Source: Sulfuricurvum sp. 17-40-25
Lineage (GTDB): Bacteria > Campylobacterota > Campylobacteria > Campylobacterales > Sulfurimonadaceae
Length of the DNA: 64,000 bases
Assembly (NCBI GenBank): GCA_002282015.1
Contig: NCIJ01000001.1
Coordinates: 310,001-374,000 of the forward strand
Direction of reading: 5' to 3'
Position 1 is the stretch's first letter; each line of letters begins with the position of its first letter. Positions 8,957 through 17,352 of the stretch are shown piece after piece. The position numbers and the translations under genes are program-made. Under the pieces are notes generated by a model. That model was not told the origin of the DNA. It saw only the letters and a list, made by a program, of their open reading frames with translations, and ran no database searches.

Positions 8957-9028
8957 GCTTAAGTATCCTATAGTAAACAATGGAATTTTTAAATGAATTT
9001 ATAGATATTTGTAGTGGAAGTTTTTAGT

Positions 9029-9105
<77 letters not shown>

Positions 9106-9133
9106 GTATGAGAGTTATTCTTTTTCTGAGCGG

Positions 9134-9139
9134 ATTATA
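9134..9139 (-). promoter_or_regulatory. -10 box for the initiator tRNA
   Basis: A perfect TATAAT on the minus strand lies about 29 bases upstream of the tRNA 5' end, giving a leader of about 20 bases. No convincing -35 box is seen, as is usual in this group. Confidence 0.55.
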
Positions 9140-9209
9140 CTCTATGTATACTTAAAACCTTCAGTAATAAATATTATGAATTTTATAAGACATTTTGATA
9201 CAATATTTG

Positions 9210-10160
9210 ATGCTAAATACAATTCACAATTCACTTCAACGCTGGTACGAAGTCAATGGAAGACATAACTTACCATGGCGTACCACCAACAATCCCTATA
9301 AAATATATCTGAGTGAAATCATGTTGCAGCAAACACAGGTCAAAACCGTGTTGGAACGTTTTTATTTTCCATTTTTAGAACGCTTCCCTACCTTTTTAGA
9401 TGTAGCACACAGTGATTTGGATGATGTTCTTAAGATGTGGGAGGGTTTAGGCTACTACACCCGTGCTAAAAACCTGCATGCAGCTGCCAAACAGTGTCAA
9501 GGCATATTACCCACTAATGCATCCGAACTGCTCGAATTACCAGGGATTGGTCGCTCAACTGCCCATGCCATCAGTGCTTTTGCCTACCAAGAAGCTCTTC
9601 CGATTTTAGATGCCAACGTCAAACGCATTCTGCATCGCTATTTCGCTATTGAAGCGCGTGATGAAAAACAGCTGTGGAAAGCAGCTTACGAGCTTTTTGA
9701 TGTCCGATATCCGTTTGAATACAACCAAGCGATGATGGATATTGGGTCGCTAGTATGTCTGGCAAAGAACCCGTTATGTGAGGTATGCCCTTTTGAACAA
9801 GGGTGTAAAGGTAAAGTAAGCCCTTTACTCTACCCTCAACCAAAAGTCAAAAAAATCAAACCAACGCGTAAGCGTATCATCGTTGTGTACAAACATAATG
9901 ACAAGTTCGCCTTATATCAGCGTAAAGAGCGTTTTTTACATGGTCTATGGGGGTTTATGCAATATGAAGAACTAGAGAATAACGAGGGAAAACTTTTAGG
10001 ACATATTACACAGCAGTACAGTCATTTTACCCTGCAAGCCGAGATATATGTATTTGATACTGACTATGTAAACGAAGGGTGTGAATGGTTTACACGTAGT
10101 GAGATCGATCTCCTCTCACTGAGCCGTGCCGATCACAAAGTGTTAAAACTTATATACTAA
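9210..10160 (+). CDS. mutY: A/G-specific adenine glycosylase MutY
   Basis: The protein (316 residues from the ATG at 9210; a TTG five codons earlier is also possible) removes adenine paired with 8-oxoguanine. It has the catalytic Glu in SEIMLQQTQV, the helix-hairpin-helix LPGIGRSTAHAI, the catalytic Asp in PILDANVKRIL and the 4Fe-4S cysteines C-X6-C-X2-C-X5-C in CLAKNPLCEVCPFEQGC. A short NUDIX-like C-terminal domain follows (LYQRKERFLHGLWGF). The ribosome site is weak for either start. It converges on ttcA with an 11-base overlap of coding ends. All key residues are present. Confidence 0.93.
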   Translation: MLNTIHNSLQRWYEVNGRHNLPWRTTNNPYKIYLSEIMLQQTQVKTVLERFYFPFLERFPTFLDVAHSDLDDVLKMWEGLGYYTRAKNLHAAAKQCQGILPTNASELLELPGIGRSTAHAISAFAYQEALPILDANVKRILHRYFAIEARDEKQLWKAAYELFDVRYPFEYNQAMMDIGSLVCLAKNPLCEVCPFEQGCKGKVSPLLYPQPKVKKIKPTRKRIIVVYKHNDKFALYQRKERFLHGLWGFMQYEELENNEGKLLGHITQQYSHFTLQAEIYVFDTDYVNEGCEWFTRSEIDLLSLSRADHKVLKLIY

Positions 10161-10908
10161 ATCGCTTCGGGTCAAAAAATGTTTCGTCACTGATATGTCC
10201 GAAAGCCGCGTTCATGGAGACAAAAAGATCGGGGTATTTTTCCTCCATATCTCCTAGCATCGCTTTCATACTAGCACGGGCATGAGGCATTTTGACATCA
10301 AATCGCATCGATGGGCACGCTTCATCCCCAACGGTAGGCATCTCATTTTCAATCGCACATGCCGCCAGTTGACGTTCACGCAACTGAATCAATGGCCGAA
10401 TGATAATAAGCCCATTTTCGGCTTTGTATTTAGGAGCGAGAGCACGCATATGGCCGTTATAGATCATGTTCATAAAAAAGCTCTCAGCCGCATCATCGAG
10501 ATGATGACCCAAGGCCACCTTGTTACATCCATATTCTGCCGCCGCACTGTACAGTGACCCTCGTCTCATGCGAGAAAAGAAACTGCAAAACGAAGAGTTT
10601 TTACGAATTTTATCCCCAGCGATTTCATAGGTATTGGTCTCATGGACAACATGGGGAATGTTGTATTGGGCACAATGCGCTACTAACGCACTCAAATCTT
10701 CTCCCATACCATACGTCACGGTCACCGCAAGAAGTTCAAACGAAAATGGAGCACGTCGCTGCTGCTCCATCAGGGCATGGATCATCGTGAGAGAGTCTTT
10801 TCCGCCGCTTAGACCAACGAGGATTTTATCCCCTTCTTCGATGAGATTAAATGCCGCATTGGTTTGACCCATACGGCGCATGATCTTTTTACTGAGCTTA
10901 ATGGCCAA
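10150..10908 (-). CDS. ttcA: TtcA-like tRNA 2-thiocytidine ATP-pyrophosphatase
   Basis: This 252-residue N-type ATP pyrophosphatase has the P-loop VGLSGGKDSLTM at about residues 30-42 and the motifs CSFFSRMRRGSLY and ALGHHLDDAAESFF. TtcA adds sulfur to C32 of certain tRNAs using a 4Fe-4S cluster. E. coli TtcA holds its cluster with a CxxC motif plus a later Cys. Here the CxxC position reads FCSFFSR, so the second Cys is Phe; a later Cys is present in GDEACPSM. Cluster binding may therefore differ. It is the last gene of the fabD-mtnN run and overlaps mtnN by 11 bases. Superfamily is sure; exact substrate less so. Confidence 0.8.
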   Translation of the reverse strand: MAIKLSKKIMRRMGQTNAAFNLIEEGDKILVGLSGGKDSLTMIHALMEQQRRAPFSFELLAVTVTYGMGEDLSALVAHCAQYNIPHVVHETNTYEIAGDKIRKNSSFCSFFSRMRRGSLYSAAAEYGCNKVALGHHLDDAAESFFMNMIYNGHMRALAPKYKAENGLIIIRPLIQLRERQLAACAIENEMPTVGDEACPSMRFDVKMPHARASMKAMLGDMEEKYPDLFVSMNAAFGHISDETFFDPKRFSI

Positions 10909-11590
10909 GGCGTTTTACCATGTCCAAAATAAACTTGGCACTTACTTGTGCTGATGTCTTCAAAAAGGCATCAAAATCCTCACTTGCTCCACCGTCCGCT
11001 GTGTCACTGATCGCACGCAGGACAAAAAATGGAACACCGAAGTTTTGACAGACACATGCAACACTTGCACCTTCCATCTCTAGGGCATCGGCATTAAATG
11101 TTTGCTCAATCCATGTTTTACGCTCACTGCTGGCGACAAACTGATCACCCGTAGCGATAATCCCCTCGTACAAATCGATACCCATGTCCACCGCCACTTG
11201 AGATGCCAATGAGCGAAGTTGCGCATCGGCTTCGATCATCAAAGTTCCCTCAGGGATGAAACCTGCTGGATGACCAAATGCCGTAATATCAACGTCATGC
11301 TGACACAATGCACTGGCCATTACCAAATCACCGATTTTTAACTCTTTACTGATTCCACCCGCAACACCGCTAAACAAAAGCGTCTGGGCTTTAAAACGCT
11401 CCAACATCACTGATGCCGTAATCGCTGAAAACACTTTGCCTATTTTTGAATAAGCGATGACGAGTTCATGACCGCCATAGGTACACTCATAAAACACATT
11501 TCCCGCATATTCGGTAGTAGTATATTTTTCAACCGTACTTAAAATCGGATCGATCTCTTCGCGCATTGCGCCCATGATGGCTATTTTCAT
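10898..11590 (-). CDS. mtnN: 5'-methylthioadenosine/S-adenosylhomocysteine nucleosidase
   Basis: The 230-residue protein starts with the family signature MKIAIMGAMREEIDPI and contains GVAGGISKELKIGDLV, MEGASVACVCQNF (purine and ribose contacts, with catalytic Glu) and RAISDTADGGA (catalytic Asp). It cleaves MTA and SAH. In Campylobacterota the same enzyme is known to hydrolyse aminodeoxyfutalosine in menaquinone synthesis, which probably applies here. It sits 24 bases from the nitrilase gene and overlaps ttcA. Confidence 0.94.
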   Translation of the reverse strand: MKIAIMGAMREEIDPILSTVEKYTTTEYAGNVFYECTYGGHELVIAYSKIGKVFSAITASVMLERFKAQTLLFSGVAGGISKELKIGDLVMASALCQHDVDITAFGHPAGFIPEGTLMIEADAQLRSLASQVAVDMGIDLYEGIIATGDQFVASSERKTWIEQTFNADALEMEGASVACVCQNFGVPFFVLRAISDTADGGASEDFDAFLKTSAQVSAKFILDMVKRLGH

Positions 11591-11614
11591 TCTATATCCT
11601 TTACTTCTTCTCTA

Positions 11615-12373
11615 TTATGTGTGTTTTACGATGTAACGCTGAAGCTTTTTAAGCCCATGATTTAGAGTAACTACTTTTTCTTCGGTATCCAAAAGAGCCA
11701 GTGTGTATTCACTCTGGCCCAAAGGGGTAATCACACGGCTTCCGCCCCAAAATCCAAGACCGTCTTCAAATCCGACACGATTGACAAAGACAACATATGA
11801 ATGGGTCAAAAGAGCACATGATTTGAGTAATGCATCCCACTGACGCTCAATGAGTAAACCCTCATCACTAAAATCGCGTGCAGGAGAGGCCGCTAAAATA
11901 TAAATAACATCCGGATCACAATCAGCTAGAGACGCTAGTGTTTGCGGACGCCACATATCCTCACACACCACCATAGCTGCTCTGCCATTAGTGGTTTCAA
12001 AGCTTGTAATCTCATCTCCTGAGGCAAAATAACGCCCCTCTTCGAACATTCCATAGGTAGGTAAATGATTTTTATGATGGATATGAACCAGTTTACCTTG
12101 AGCAAAATACAAAGCACTGTTATACACTTTTCCATTATCCCACATAGCCGCACCAATAGCAATATCGCATTGCACACTGGCACTACAAAGTTCATGCAGT
12201 TCATCCACATTCCATGCATCTTCAAAGAGTTTGTCTTGCAGCATGTATCCACTCAATGCCAACTCCGGAAGTACAACAACATTAGAATCATGATGTTGTT
12301 TTATAATCCCAAGAACTTCCTGCAGGTTTGAACGATTCAGTTTGGGTGCAAATTGTATTAGTGCGACCTTCAT
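11615..12373 (-). CDS. Nitrilase-superfamily carbon-nitrogen hydrolase
   Basis: This 252-residue cytoplasmic hydrolase shows the Glu-Lys-Cys triad of the superfamily: Glu in VVLPELALSGY (about residue 37), Lys in HHKNHLPTYG, and Cys in MVVCEDMWRP. The closing Arg-Val-Gly region FVNRVGFEDGLGFWGGSRV is also typical of the amidase branches related to NAD synthetase domains and omega-amidase. The substrate cannot be told. Its ATG overlaps the fabD stop as ATGA, so the two are cotranslated. Confidence 0.85.
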   Translation of the reverse strand: MKVALIQFAPKLNRSNLQEVLGIIKQHHDSNVVVLPELALSGYMLQDKLFEDAWNVDELHELCSASVQCDIAIGAAMWDNGKVYNSALYFAQGKLVHIHHKNHLPTYGMFEEGRYFASGDEITSFETTNGRAAMVVCEDMWRPQTLASLADCDPDVIYILAASPARDFSDEGLLIERQWDALLKSCALLTHSYVVFVNRVGFEDGLGFWGGSRVITPLGQSEYTLALLDTEEKVVTLNHGLKKLQRYIVKHT

Positions 12374-13308
12374 TTGAGCGCTTCACATACCTTTGCCAAC
12401 GTTTCCATATCCGATATTCCAAATGTCTCATTATTAGGAGCATTACGTTTATTAAGCCCTTTGAGAACAGCACCGTTTCCAAATTCGATCATAATATCGA
12501 TTTCACCTACAATGGCTTCAATCGATTGCTTATAGCGTACCGGTTTGACCAACTGATCTTTTAGCAATGCTACCGCATCTGCTTTAGTCGCGTATTTTTG
12601 TATCGTAACATTGGAAACAACCGGGGCAATAAACGTATCACTCACCATTTTTTCCATTACTTGCGCCAAAGGCTCTTGAGCAGGGGCAAGAAGTGGGCAA
12701 TGACTAGCTATGGACATATTGAGCAACAATGCACGCTTTGCACCCGCTTCTTTGAACGTCGCTTCCATAGACTGTAAATCAGATTTTAAACCTGCAACTA
12801 CTAGCTGACCGTTTTGGTTAAAATTGGCAGGCCACACTTTTTTACCTGCTGCATTAGCCGTAGCGCAAAGCTCTTCTACAACATTATCTTCTAACCCTAA
12901 AATAGCCATCATTCCAGCATCAATCTCTTCACACGCACTTTGCATCAAAGCTCCACGCTTATGGACCAATTCAACTGCATCAACATAATCAATCGCACCC
13001 GCAGCACTCAAAGCACTGAACTCACCAAGGGAGTGCCCTAATAACATAACAGGCTTTGTTGGCATCGCCTCTTGAAACAGTCGGTATGCGATCAAAGAGA
13101 TCAACAAAATAGCGGGTTGTGTAAACTCTGTTTTATCCAGCTGGTCATTTTCTTCAAACAATAGTTTTGTGAAATCAACTCCGATACGCTCCCCTGCTTT
13201 TTCAAACATTTCACGTGCGACAGAACTGTTTTCATAAAATGACTTCCCCATACCGATACTCTGGCTTCCCTGACCTGGGAAAATCATCGCTATTCTTTTG
13301 TGATCCAC
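12370..13308 (-). CDS. fabD: Malonyl-CoA:ACP transacylase FabD
   Basis: The 312-residue enzyme loads malonate onto acyl carrier protein at the start of fatty acid elongation. It opens with IAMIFPGQGSQSIGMG, has the nucleophile elbow GHSLGEFSAL, the substrate Arg in VHKRGALMQ and the catalytic His in SIASHCPLL. The start codon is GTG and overlaps the regulator stop by one base (TAGTG), so translation is coupled to the upstream Fis-type gene. Confidence 0.95.
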   Translation of the reverse strand: MDHKRIAMIFPGQGSQSIGMGKSFYENSSVAREMFEKAGERIGVDFTKLLFEENDQLDKTEFTQPAILLISLIAYRLFQEAMPTKPVMLLGHSLGEFSALSAAGAIDYVDAVELVHKRGALMQSACEEIDAGMMAILGLEDNVVEELCATANAAGKKVWPANFNQNGQLVVAGLKSDLQSMEATFKEAGAKRALLLNMSIASHCPLLAPAQEPLAQVMEKMVSDTFIAPVVSNVTIQKYATKADAVALLKDQLVKPVRYKQSIEAIVGEIDIMIEFGNGAVLKGLNKRNAPNNETFGISDMETLAKVCEALK

Positions 13309-14078
13309 TAAATATCCTTTAAATCAAATTGATAGTCGCTGTTGTCAGCAATTTTTTTACGTAATGTATTGCGGTTGAGTCCTAACTTATCTGCCAATTG
13401 TAACTGCGATTTAAATCGCTTAATACCCGCGCGAATCAGCGGTACTTCATACAAATGCAAAAACTTTCGATAATCATTATTACTTCCCAACTGATCCATT
13501 AAAAAGTGTTCAATAATATCCATTAAATCATTTTCCTTAATACTACTAAGTAAGTAATACAAGTAAACCTGCCGTCGCAATGAGATTGCATTTTCTGAAA
13601 CATCAGGAACAAAGTCTTGCGTGTTTAATCCATCAGTTCTTCCAAATGTATTTTTGGCTTCTTCTACAAACAAATTGACTAAAATCGCAATATCTTCGTG
13701 CCGTTGATTTAGTGGTGGTAATACCAAGCGAATAGAAAAAATTTCTTCAAGCTGCTCTTGAGTATAGCGGTAACCGCCCGTTGCAACAACTCTCGTTTTG
13801 GTTCTACTAAGCGTATCAATCAAACGTTTAAGATTAGCTACATCATCAAGACGATGAATAATAATTTCACTGTTTCGTTCAATAGCCTCAAGAAGTTCTT
13901 CAAAATGACTGGCATCGACAATAGGTGCATTAGGGAGTATATAACGTGCGAGTGTGAGTTTCCCGGTTCCATGCTCACCAATAATCATGGCATTAACCGA
14001 TAAAGCTTTTAATAAATTTGCAGTCTTAAACGCCTCAATAGAGGCGTTTGAGGCAGTTAGAAAATTAGTGACATCCAC
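13308..14078 (-). CDS. Fis-type HTH regulator with degenerate AAA+ domain (no sigma-54 contact loop)
   Basis: I chose the GTG at 14078 (256 residues), since further upstream the frame lies wholly inside slyD; the start is uncertain. Residues 34-41 (GEHGTGKL) are a Walker A loop in which the final Ser/Thr is Leu. A weak Walker B (EIIIHRLDDV) follows only about 40 residues later, and the GAFTGA loop that contacts sigma-54 is missing. The C-terminus has a Fis-type helix-turn-helix (LADKLGLNRNTLRKKI). It resembles an NtrC-family activator that kept DNA binding but lost sigma-54 activation. It sits between slyD (14-base overlap) and fabD (1-base overlap). Target genes are unknown. Confidence 0.7.
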   Translation of the reverse strand: MDVTNFLTASNASIEAFKTANLLKALSVNAMIIGEHGTGKLTLARYILPNAPIVDASHFEELLEAIERNSEIIIHRLDDVANLKRLIDTLSRTKTRVVATGGYRYTQEQLEEIFSIRLVLPPLNQRHEDIAILVNLFVEEAKNTFGRTDGLNTQDFVPDVSENAISLRRQVYLYYLLSSIKENDLMDIIEHFLMDQLGSNNDYRKFLHLYEVPLIRAGIKRFKSQLQLADKLGLNRNTLRKKIADNSDYQFDLKDI

Positions 14079-14574
14079 AACCTGTGCCACAACTTCCACT
14101 ATTATCAACAGCATTCTCAGCAGGAATACCGCTCTCAACTTCTGAAGCAGATGCATCACGAACATTATTGATGGTTACTGTAAACATCAAATCTTTACCC
14201 GCTAATGGGTGATTGAAATCAATAATAACGTTTTCTTCTTTCACTTCTTTGACGATAACTTGAACCGTACCGCCATCTTCACCTTGACCGTAAAGTGTCA
14301 TCCCTGGATTCAAATCAATACCTGCAAATTGCTCACGTGGAAGCTCTTGCTGTGCATCTGCATTATAATCACCGTATGCATCAGCAGCTTTTACCAATAC
14401 ATCAGATTTTTCACCGACTTTCATATTTGCAATTCCTGATTCAAGACCTGGAATAACTTGACTTTTACCAAACATAAATACGAGTGGCGCGCCACCCACA
14501 TTACTGTCTACTACATTTTGTCCGTCACGTACTTCATATTCGATCGAAACGATCTGATTTGCTTCAATTGCCAT
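14065..14574 (-). CDS. slyD: FKBP-type peptidyl-prolyl isomerase SlyD
   Basis: The 169-residue protein has the split FKBP fold with insert-in-flap chaperone domain: VSIEYEVRDGQNVVDSN, then PLVFMFGKSQVIPGLESGI, and NHPLAGKDLMFTVTI. It ends in a Cys- and His-rich tail (SGSCGTGCGCH), as expected of the nickel-binding SlyD tail that assists hydrogenase and urease maturation. A TAAAAT promoter lies upstream, so it appears to start the slyD-regulator-fabD-nitrilase-mtnN-ttcA operon. Confidence 0.93.
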   Translation of the reverse strand: MAIEANQIVSIEYEVRDGQNVVDSNVGGAPLVFMFGKSQVIPGLESGIANMKVGEKSDVLVKAADAYGDYNADAQQELPREQFAGIDLNPGMTLYGQGEDGGTVQVIVKEVKEENVIIDFNHPLAGKDLMFTVTINNVRDASASEVESGIPAENAVDNSGSCGTGCGCH

Positions 14575-14605
14575 TGATTTCCCTTACAAATTTTAAGATA
14601 ATGCG

Positions 14606-14611
14606 ATTTTA
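14606..14611 (-). promoter_or_regulatory. -10 box of the slyD operon
   Basis: GCTAAAAT on the minus strand lies about 32 bases upstream of the slyD ATG, in the 76-base gap after the tol-pal genes. The sequence matches the GnTAnaAT form of housekeeping promoters in this group. Confidence 0.5.
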
Positions 14612-14650
14612 GCACAATTAACTATGCTTAGCCTGAAAACGCCCATATAG

Positions 14651-15523
14651 CTATTTGAGCTTAGAGAGTAAGCCTTGCGCTTCATTAGCAGCACCGCTAC
14701 TGCTGTATTTACTTATTGTTGCTTTATAAAATGCTTTTGCACTCGTCACATCCCCAGTCTTTTCCATTGCGTAACCCGTATGTAAAAGTAACGTTGGCAT
14801 ATAGGATGCTTTATCATCATGCGATGCACTTTCTTTATAATAAGAAATTGCCTGTTTATAATCTTGACGCTTATAATAGGTTTCTCCAAGCCAAAAATTG
14901 GCTTCAGCAATTTTATATTTTTTTTGGATCAACGCTTCATAGTAAGTTTGCGCTTCTGCAAACTTTCTCTGATCAAATAAGCTTTTTGCTTTTTTCTCAA
15001 GTGATTTTGGATCCATATTACTACTGGTTTCTGTTTTCGTAGGAAGAGTCAACTTTAATTGTTTTACCAATGCTGAAAACTCTTCCTTACTGACATAGGC
15101 ACTATTAATCGAATCTACCACATGCGAAAGCTCTTCGAGTAATGTTTTAAGCTGAGTAATATTTTCACCGTTGACCGCCGTTTGCTGACGCAAATCACTG
15201 ATAAAAGCAGAAACATTTTCATCACCTGCAGAGGACTCAGTGAGCTTTTGAAGTGACATCTTATGCTCATTAACTGACTGTCCAAGCCCTTCTATAATGG
15301 CTTGGAGACCATCCAGACGTTCTGCTACCGTATCAACTTTTGCATTTTGCATGTTGTTTTTTTGGACAACAGCTTGAATTTCTTGCTTGTTTTCAAGAAT
15401 CAGTTTTTCTTCAGCAGTAAGACCATAAGGTTGAGGATTATTGAGGTTACCCGCACCGAACACTGAAGGCTCGGCTGCGAGTAATAAGGTAGAGAGGAAC
15501 GTAAGACTAACGAAAAGGCGCAT
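14651..15523 (-). CDS. cpoB: Tol-Pal system protein CpoB/YbgF
   Basis: The 290-residue periplasmic protein has a signal peptide (MRLFVSLTFLSTLLLAAEPS), a coiled-coil central region rich in Gln, Asn and Leu (about 45-145), and a C-terminal set of three TPR repeats (from about 175, with AKSLFDQRKFAEAQTYYE and NFWLGETYYKRQDYKQAI). CpoB coordinates Tol-Pal action with peptidoglycan synthesis in Gram-negative cells. It starts one base after the pal stop, as the last gene of the tolQRA-B-pal set. Confidence 0.9.
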   Translation of the reverse strand: MRLFVSLTFLSTLLLAAEPSVFGAGNLNNPQPYGLTAEEKLILENKQEIQAVVQKNNMQNAKVDTVAERLDGLQAIIEGLGQSVNEHKMSLQKLTESSAGDENVSAFISDLRQQTAVNGENITQLKTLLEELSHVVDSINSAYVSKEEFSALVKQLKLTLPTKTETSSNMDPKSLEKKAKSLFDQRKFAEAQTYYEALIQKKYKIAEANFWLGETYYKRQDYKQAISYYKESASHDDKASYMPTLLLHTGYAMEKTGDVTSAKAFYKATISKYSSSGAANEAQGLLSKLK

Positions 15524-16063
15524 TTACGGAAGTTTTACTTCAACACGACGATTTTTAGCCCAACACTCTTGTGTTTTATCGGTACAAGTAGGGTTACCCT
15601 CACCTAAACTTACCATACTGATTGAATCAGCAGCAACACCTTCATTTACAAGAGCTGTTTTAACAGCATTTGCACGCTTAAGTCCCAATGCGAAGTTATA
15701 CTCATCGCTACCGAACTCATCACAATTTCCTTCAAGTTTAAAGGTTTTGTTTTTTAATAAATCTGCATTACCCTTAACCGTTCCCATCATGTCTTCACGA
15801 ATATCGTATTTATCGTAATCAAAATAGACACTCACGATTTGTGAACCGGCAGAACCATTTGCAGAACTGTCTGCAGGACTTGCGTTAGTAATTGCATTAA
15901 TCACAGCTGAACCGTTAGTACCGCTAGTTTGACCACTAGATGCACCGCCATTGCTACCATTTCCAGCAGCATTTGCTGTTGCGTCGATTGCAGGCTCCTT
16001 AGTTGAACATCCACTAAATACTAATGCTGCTAACACAGCGCTTAAATATGCTATACGTTTCAT
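15524..16063 (-). CDS. pal: Peptidoglycan-associated lipoprotein Pal
   Basis: The 179-residue lipoprotein has a lipobox (LVFSGCSTKE, Cys about residue 19), a Gly/Ser/Asn-rich linker (about 30-75), then an OmpA-like peptidoglycan-binding domain (VYFDYDKYDIRED, FKLEGNCDEFGSDEYNFALG, KRANAVKTALV). It anchors the outer membrane to the wall and binds TolB. It has its own TATAAT promoter in the gap after tolB, besides readthrough from tolB. Confidence 0.95.
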   Translation of the reverse strand: MKRIAYLSAVLAALVFSGCSTKEPAIDATANAAGNGSNGGASSGQTSGTNGSAVINAITNASPADSSANGSAGSQIVSVYFDYDKYDIREDMMGTVKGNADLLKNKTFKLEGNCDEFGSDEYNFALGLKRANAVKTALVNEGVAADSISMVSLGEGNPTCTDKTQECWAKNRRVEVKLP

Positions 16064-16097
16064 ATTTCATTACCCCTGAATTTTAATTATTTAGAAC

Positions 16098-16103
16098 ATT
16101 ATA
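16098..16103 (-). promoter_or_regulatory. -10 box of pal
   Basis: A perfect TATAAT on the minus strand lies about 35 bases upstream of the pal ATG, in the 55-base tolB-pal gap. It would let pal and cpoB be expressed above the level of tolB. Confidence 0.5.
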
Positions 16104-16118
16104 CCTAAAAAAGGTAAA

Positions 16119-17351
16119 TCACCAGTCAATAGATTGCATTCTACCAATATGCAAGGGGAAACTAAAACTTTTATTCACACCAAGACGAATGATCCCCACC
16201 ATACTGCGTGAACCCTCATGTTTGATGTGCAATATAGCTTCACCATCATGTGAAAAACGCGGATAGTCATTGTCTCCACTGCTTGTTAAACGACGAATAG
16301 AACTGTTATTTAAAGAAATAAGATGCAAATTAAAAGCACCTCTTCCCTCACGCGCCTTGTACACAAGCCAATCACGATAGGTACTGCATGTTGAATTATT
16401 TCTACCCTCAAAAACGACTTGTTTAATAGCACTTTCACTAATTTTTTTAGAAAATATGTTCGGGCTACCCATACGGTTTGATACAAATGCAATTCGATCC
16501 TCACCCATAAACTGACCGCTGACATCAATACCCGAATAATCCGTTAGGCGTGTTTTTGTTTTAGTACGCACATCATACAGATAAATATCAGGCTGTCCAT
16601 TAGGTGCCAATGTTAACAATAAACGATTGCCGTCTTCACTGACATCTGAACACACCGCCATTCCATCTGAAGAGATAACGGGTGATCTGTTGCCCGTTGC
16701 TAAATTTACCTTATAAATAGTAGGATGAAAATCACTTAAAGACGTATAATAAAAATCAGTCTGTTCACGATTTGCCCATTTTACAAAACCATACATTCCA
16801 CCGCTCAAAACAACTTTTTGATACGATAAAGTATAGTCTGCAGCTACGATATCCGAACGTCTCGGTCCACTTAGACGAACAAAAAGGACTTTTCGTTTCA
16901 TCCATTCCAGAGGTCCTCCTCCCATTTTTGCATTAATGTCATACGCAACTGAATGGGCTAGAAACACCAACATTTCTCTTTGTTTCAAATAGTATATTTT
17001 ACTAAAAAGCTCTAAACTGTTCTGAAATAACTTTACATCTGTTCTGTATCCGCCACTGCCATCAGGTACTAAACGATACCGTAAAATGTAAACAGCATCT
17101 TTATGAATTCCAGCCGCTTGGGGATTATCAAACGATTGAGTTGCATAACGATCATCGACGTCGAATAAGGACACAACATTCATATCCGCACTCAGCATTT
17201 TATGAAATCGTGTTCCTGAATCATTTCCCACGGAGCTAGCGTCTTCTATTGCAAGTTTTGGTAACATACCCACATTTTTGGTCACTTCCAATGTGGCATC
17301 AGCACTCCAAAGAGCTGAGATGAAAAATGTTAGTATTAATAAATAACGCAT
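16119..17351 (-). CDS. tolB: Tol-Pal periplasmic beta-propeller protein TolB
   Basis: The 410-residue protein has a signal peptide (about residues 1-17), an N-terminal alpha/beta domain, and C-terminal WD40-like propeller repeats (DIYLYDVRTKTKTRLTDYSG, then NIFSKKISESAIKQVVFEG, then NLHLISLNNSSIRRLTSSG). TolB shuttles between Pal and the TolQRA motor. It begins one base after the TonB/TolA-like gene stop. Confidence 0.93.
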   Translation of the reverse strand: MRYLLILTFFISALWSADATLEVTKNVGMLPKLAIEDASSVGNDSGTRFHKMLSADMNVVSLFDVDDRYATQSFDNPQAAGIHKDAVYILRYRLVPDGSGGYRTDVKLFQNSLELFSKIYYLKQREMLVFLAHSVAYDINAKMGGGPLEWMKRKVLFVRLSGPRRSDIVAADYTLSYQKVVLSGGMYGFVKWANREQTDFYYTSLSDFHPTIYKVNLATGNRSPVISSDGMAVCSDVSEDGNRLLLTLAPNGQPDIYLYDVRTKTKTRLTDYSGIDVSGQFMGEDRIAFVSNRMGSPNIFSKKISESAIKQVVFEGRNNSTCSTYRDWLVYKAREGRGAFNLHLISLNNSSIRRLTSSGDNDYPRFSHDGEAILHIKHEGSRSMVGIIRLGVNKSFSFPLHIGRMQSIDW

Positions 17352-17352
17352 T

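Noticed and set aside
14079-14165. N-terminal extension of the Fis-type regulator
   Set aside because: It overlaps slyD in another frame and has no similarity to regulator N-termini; the later GTG is a better start.
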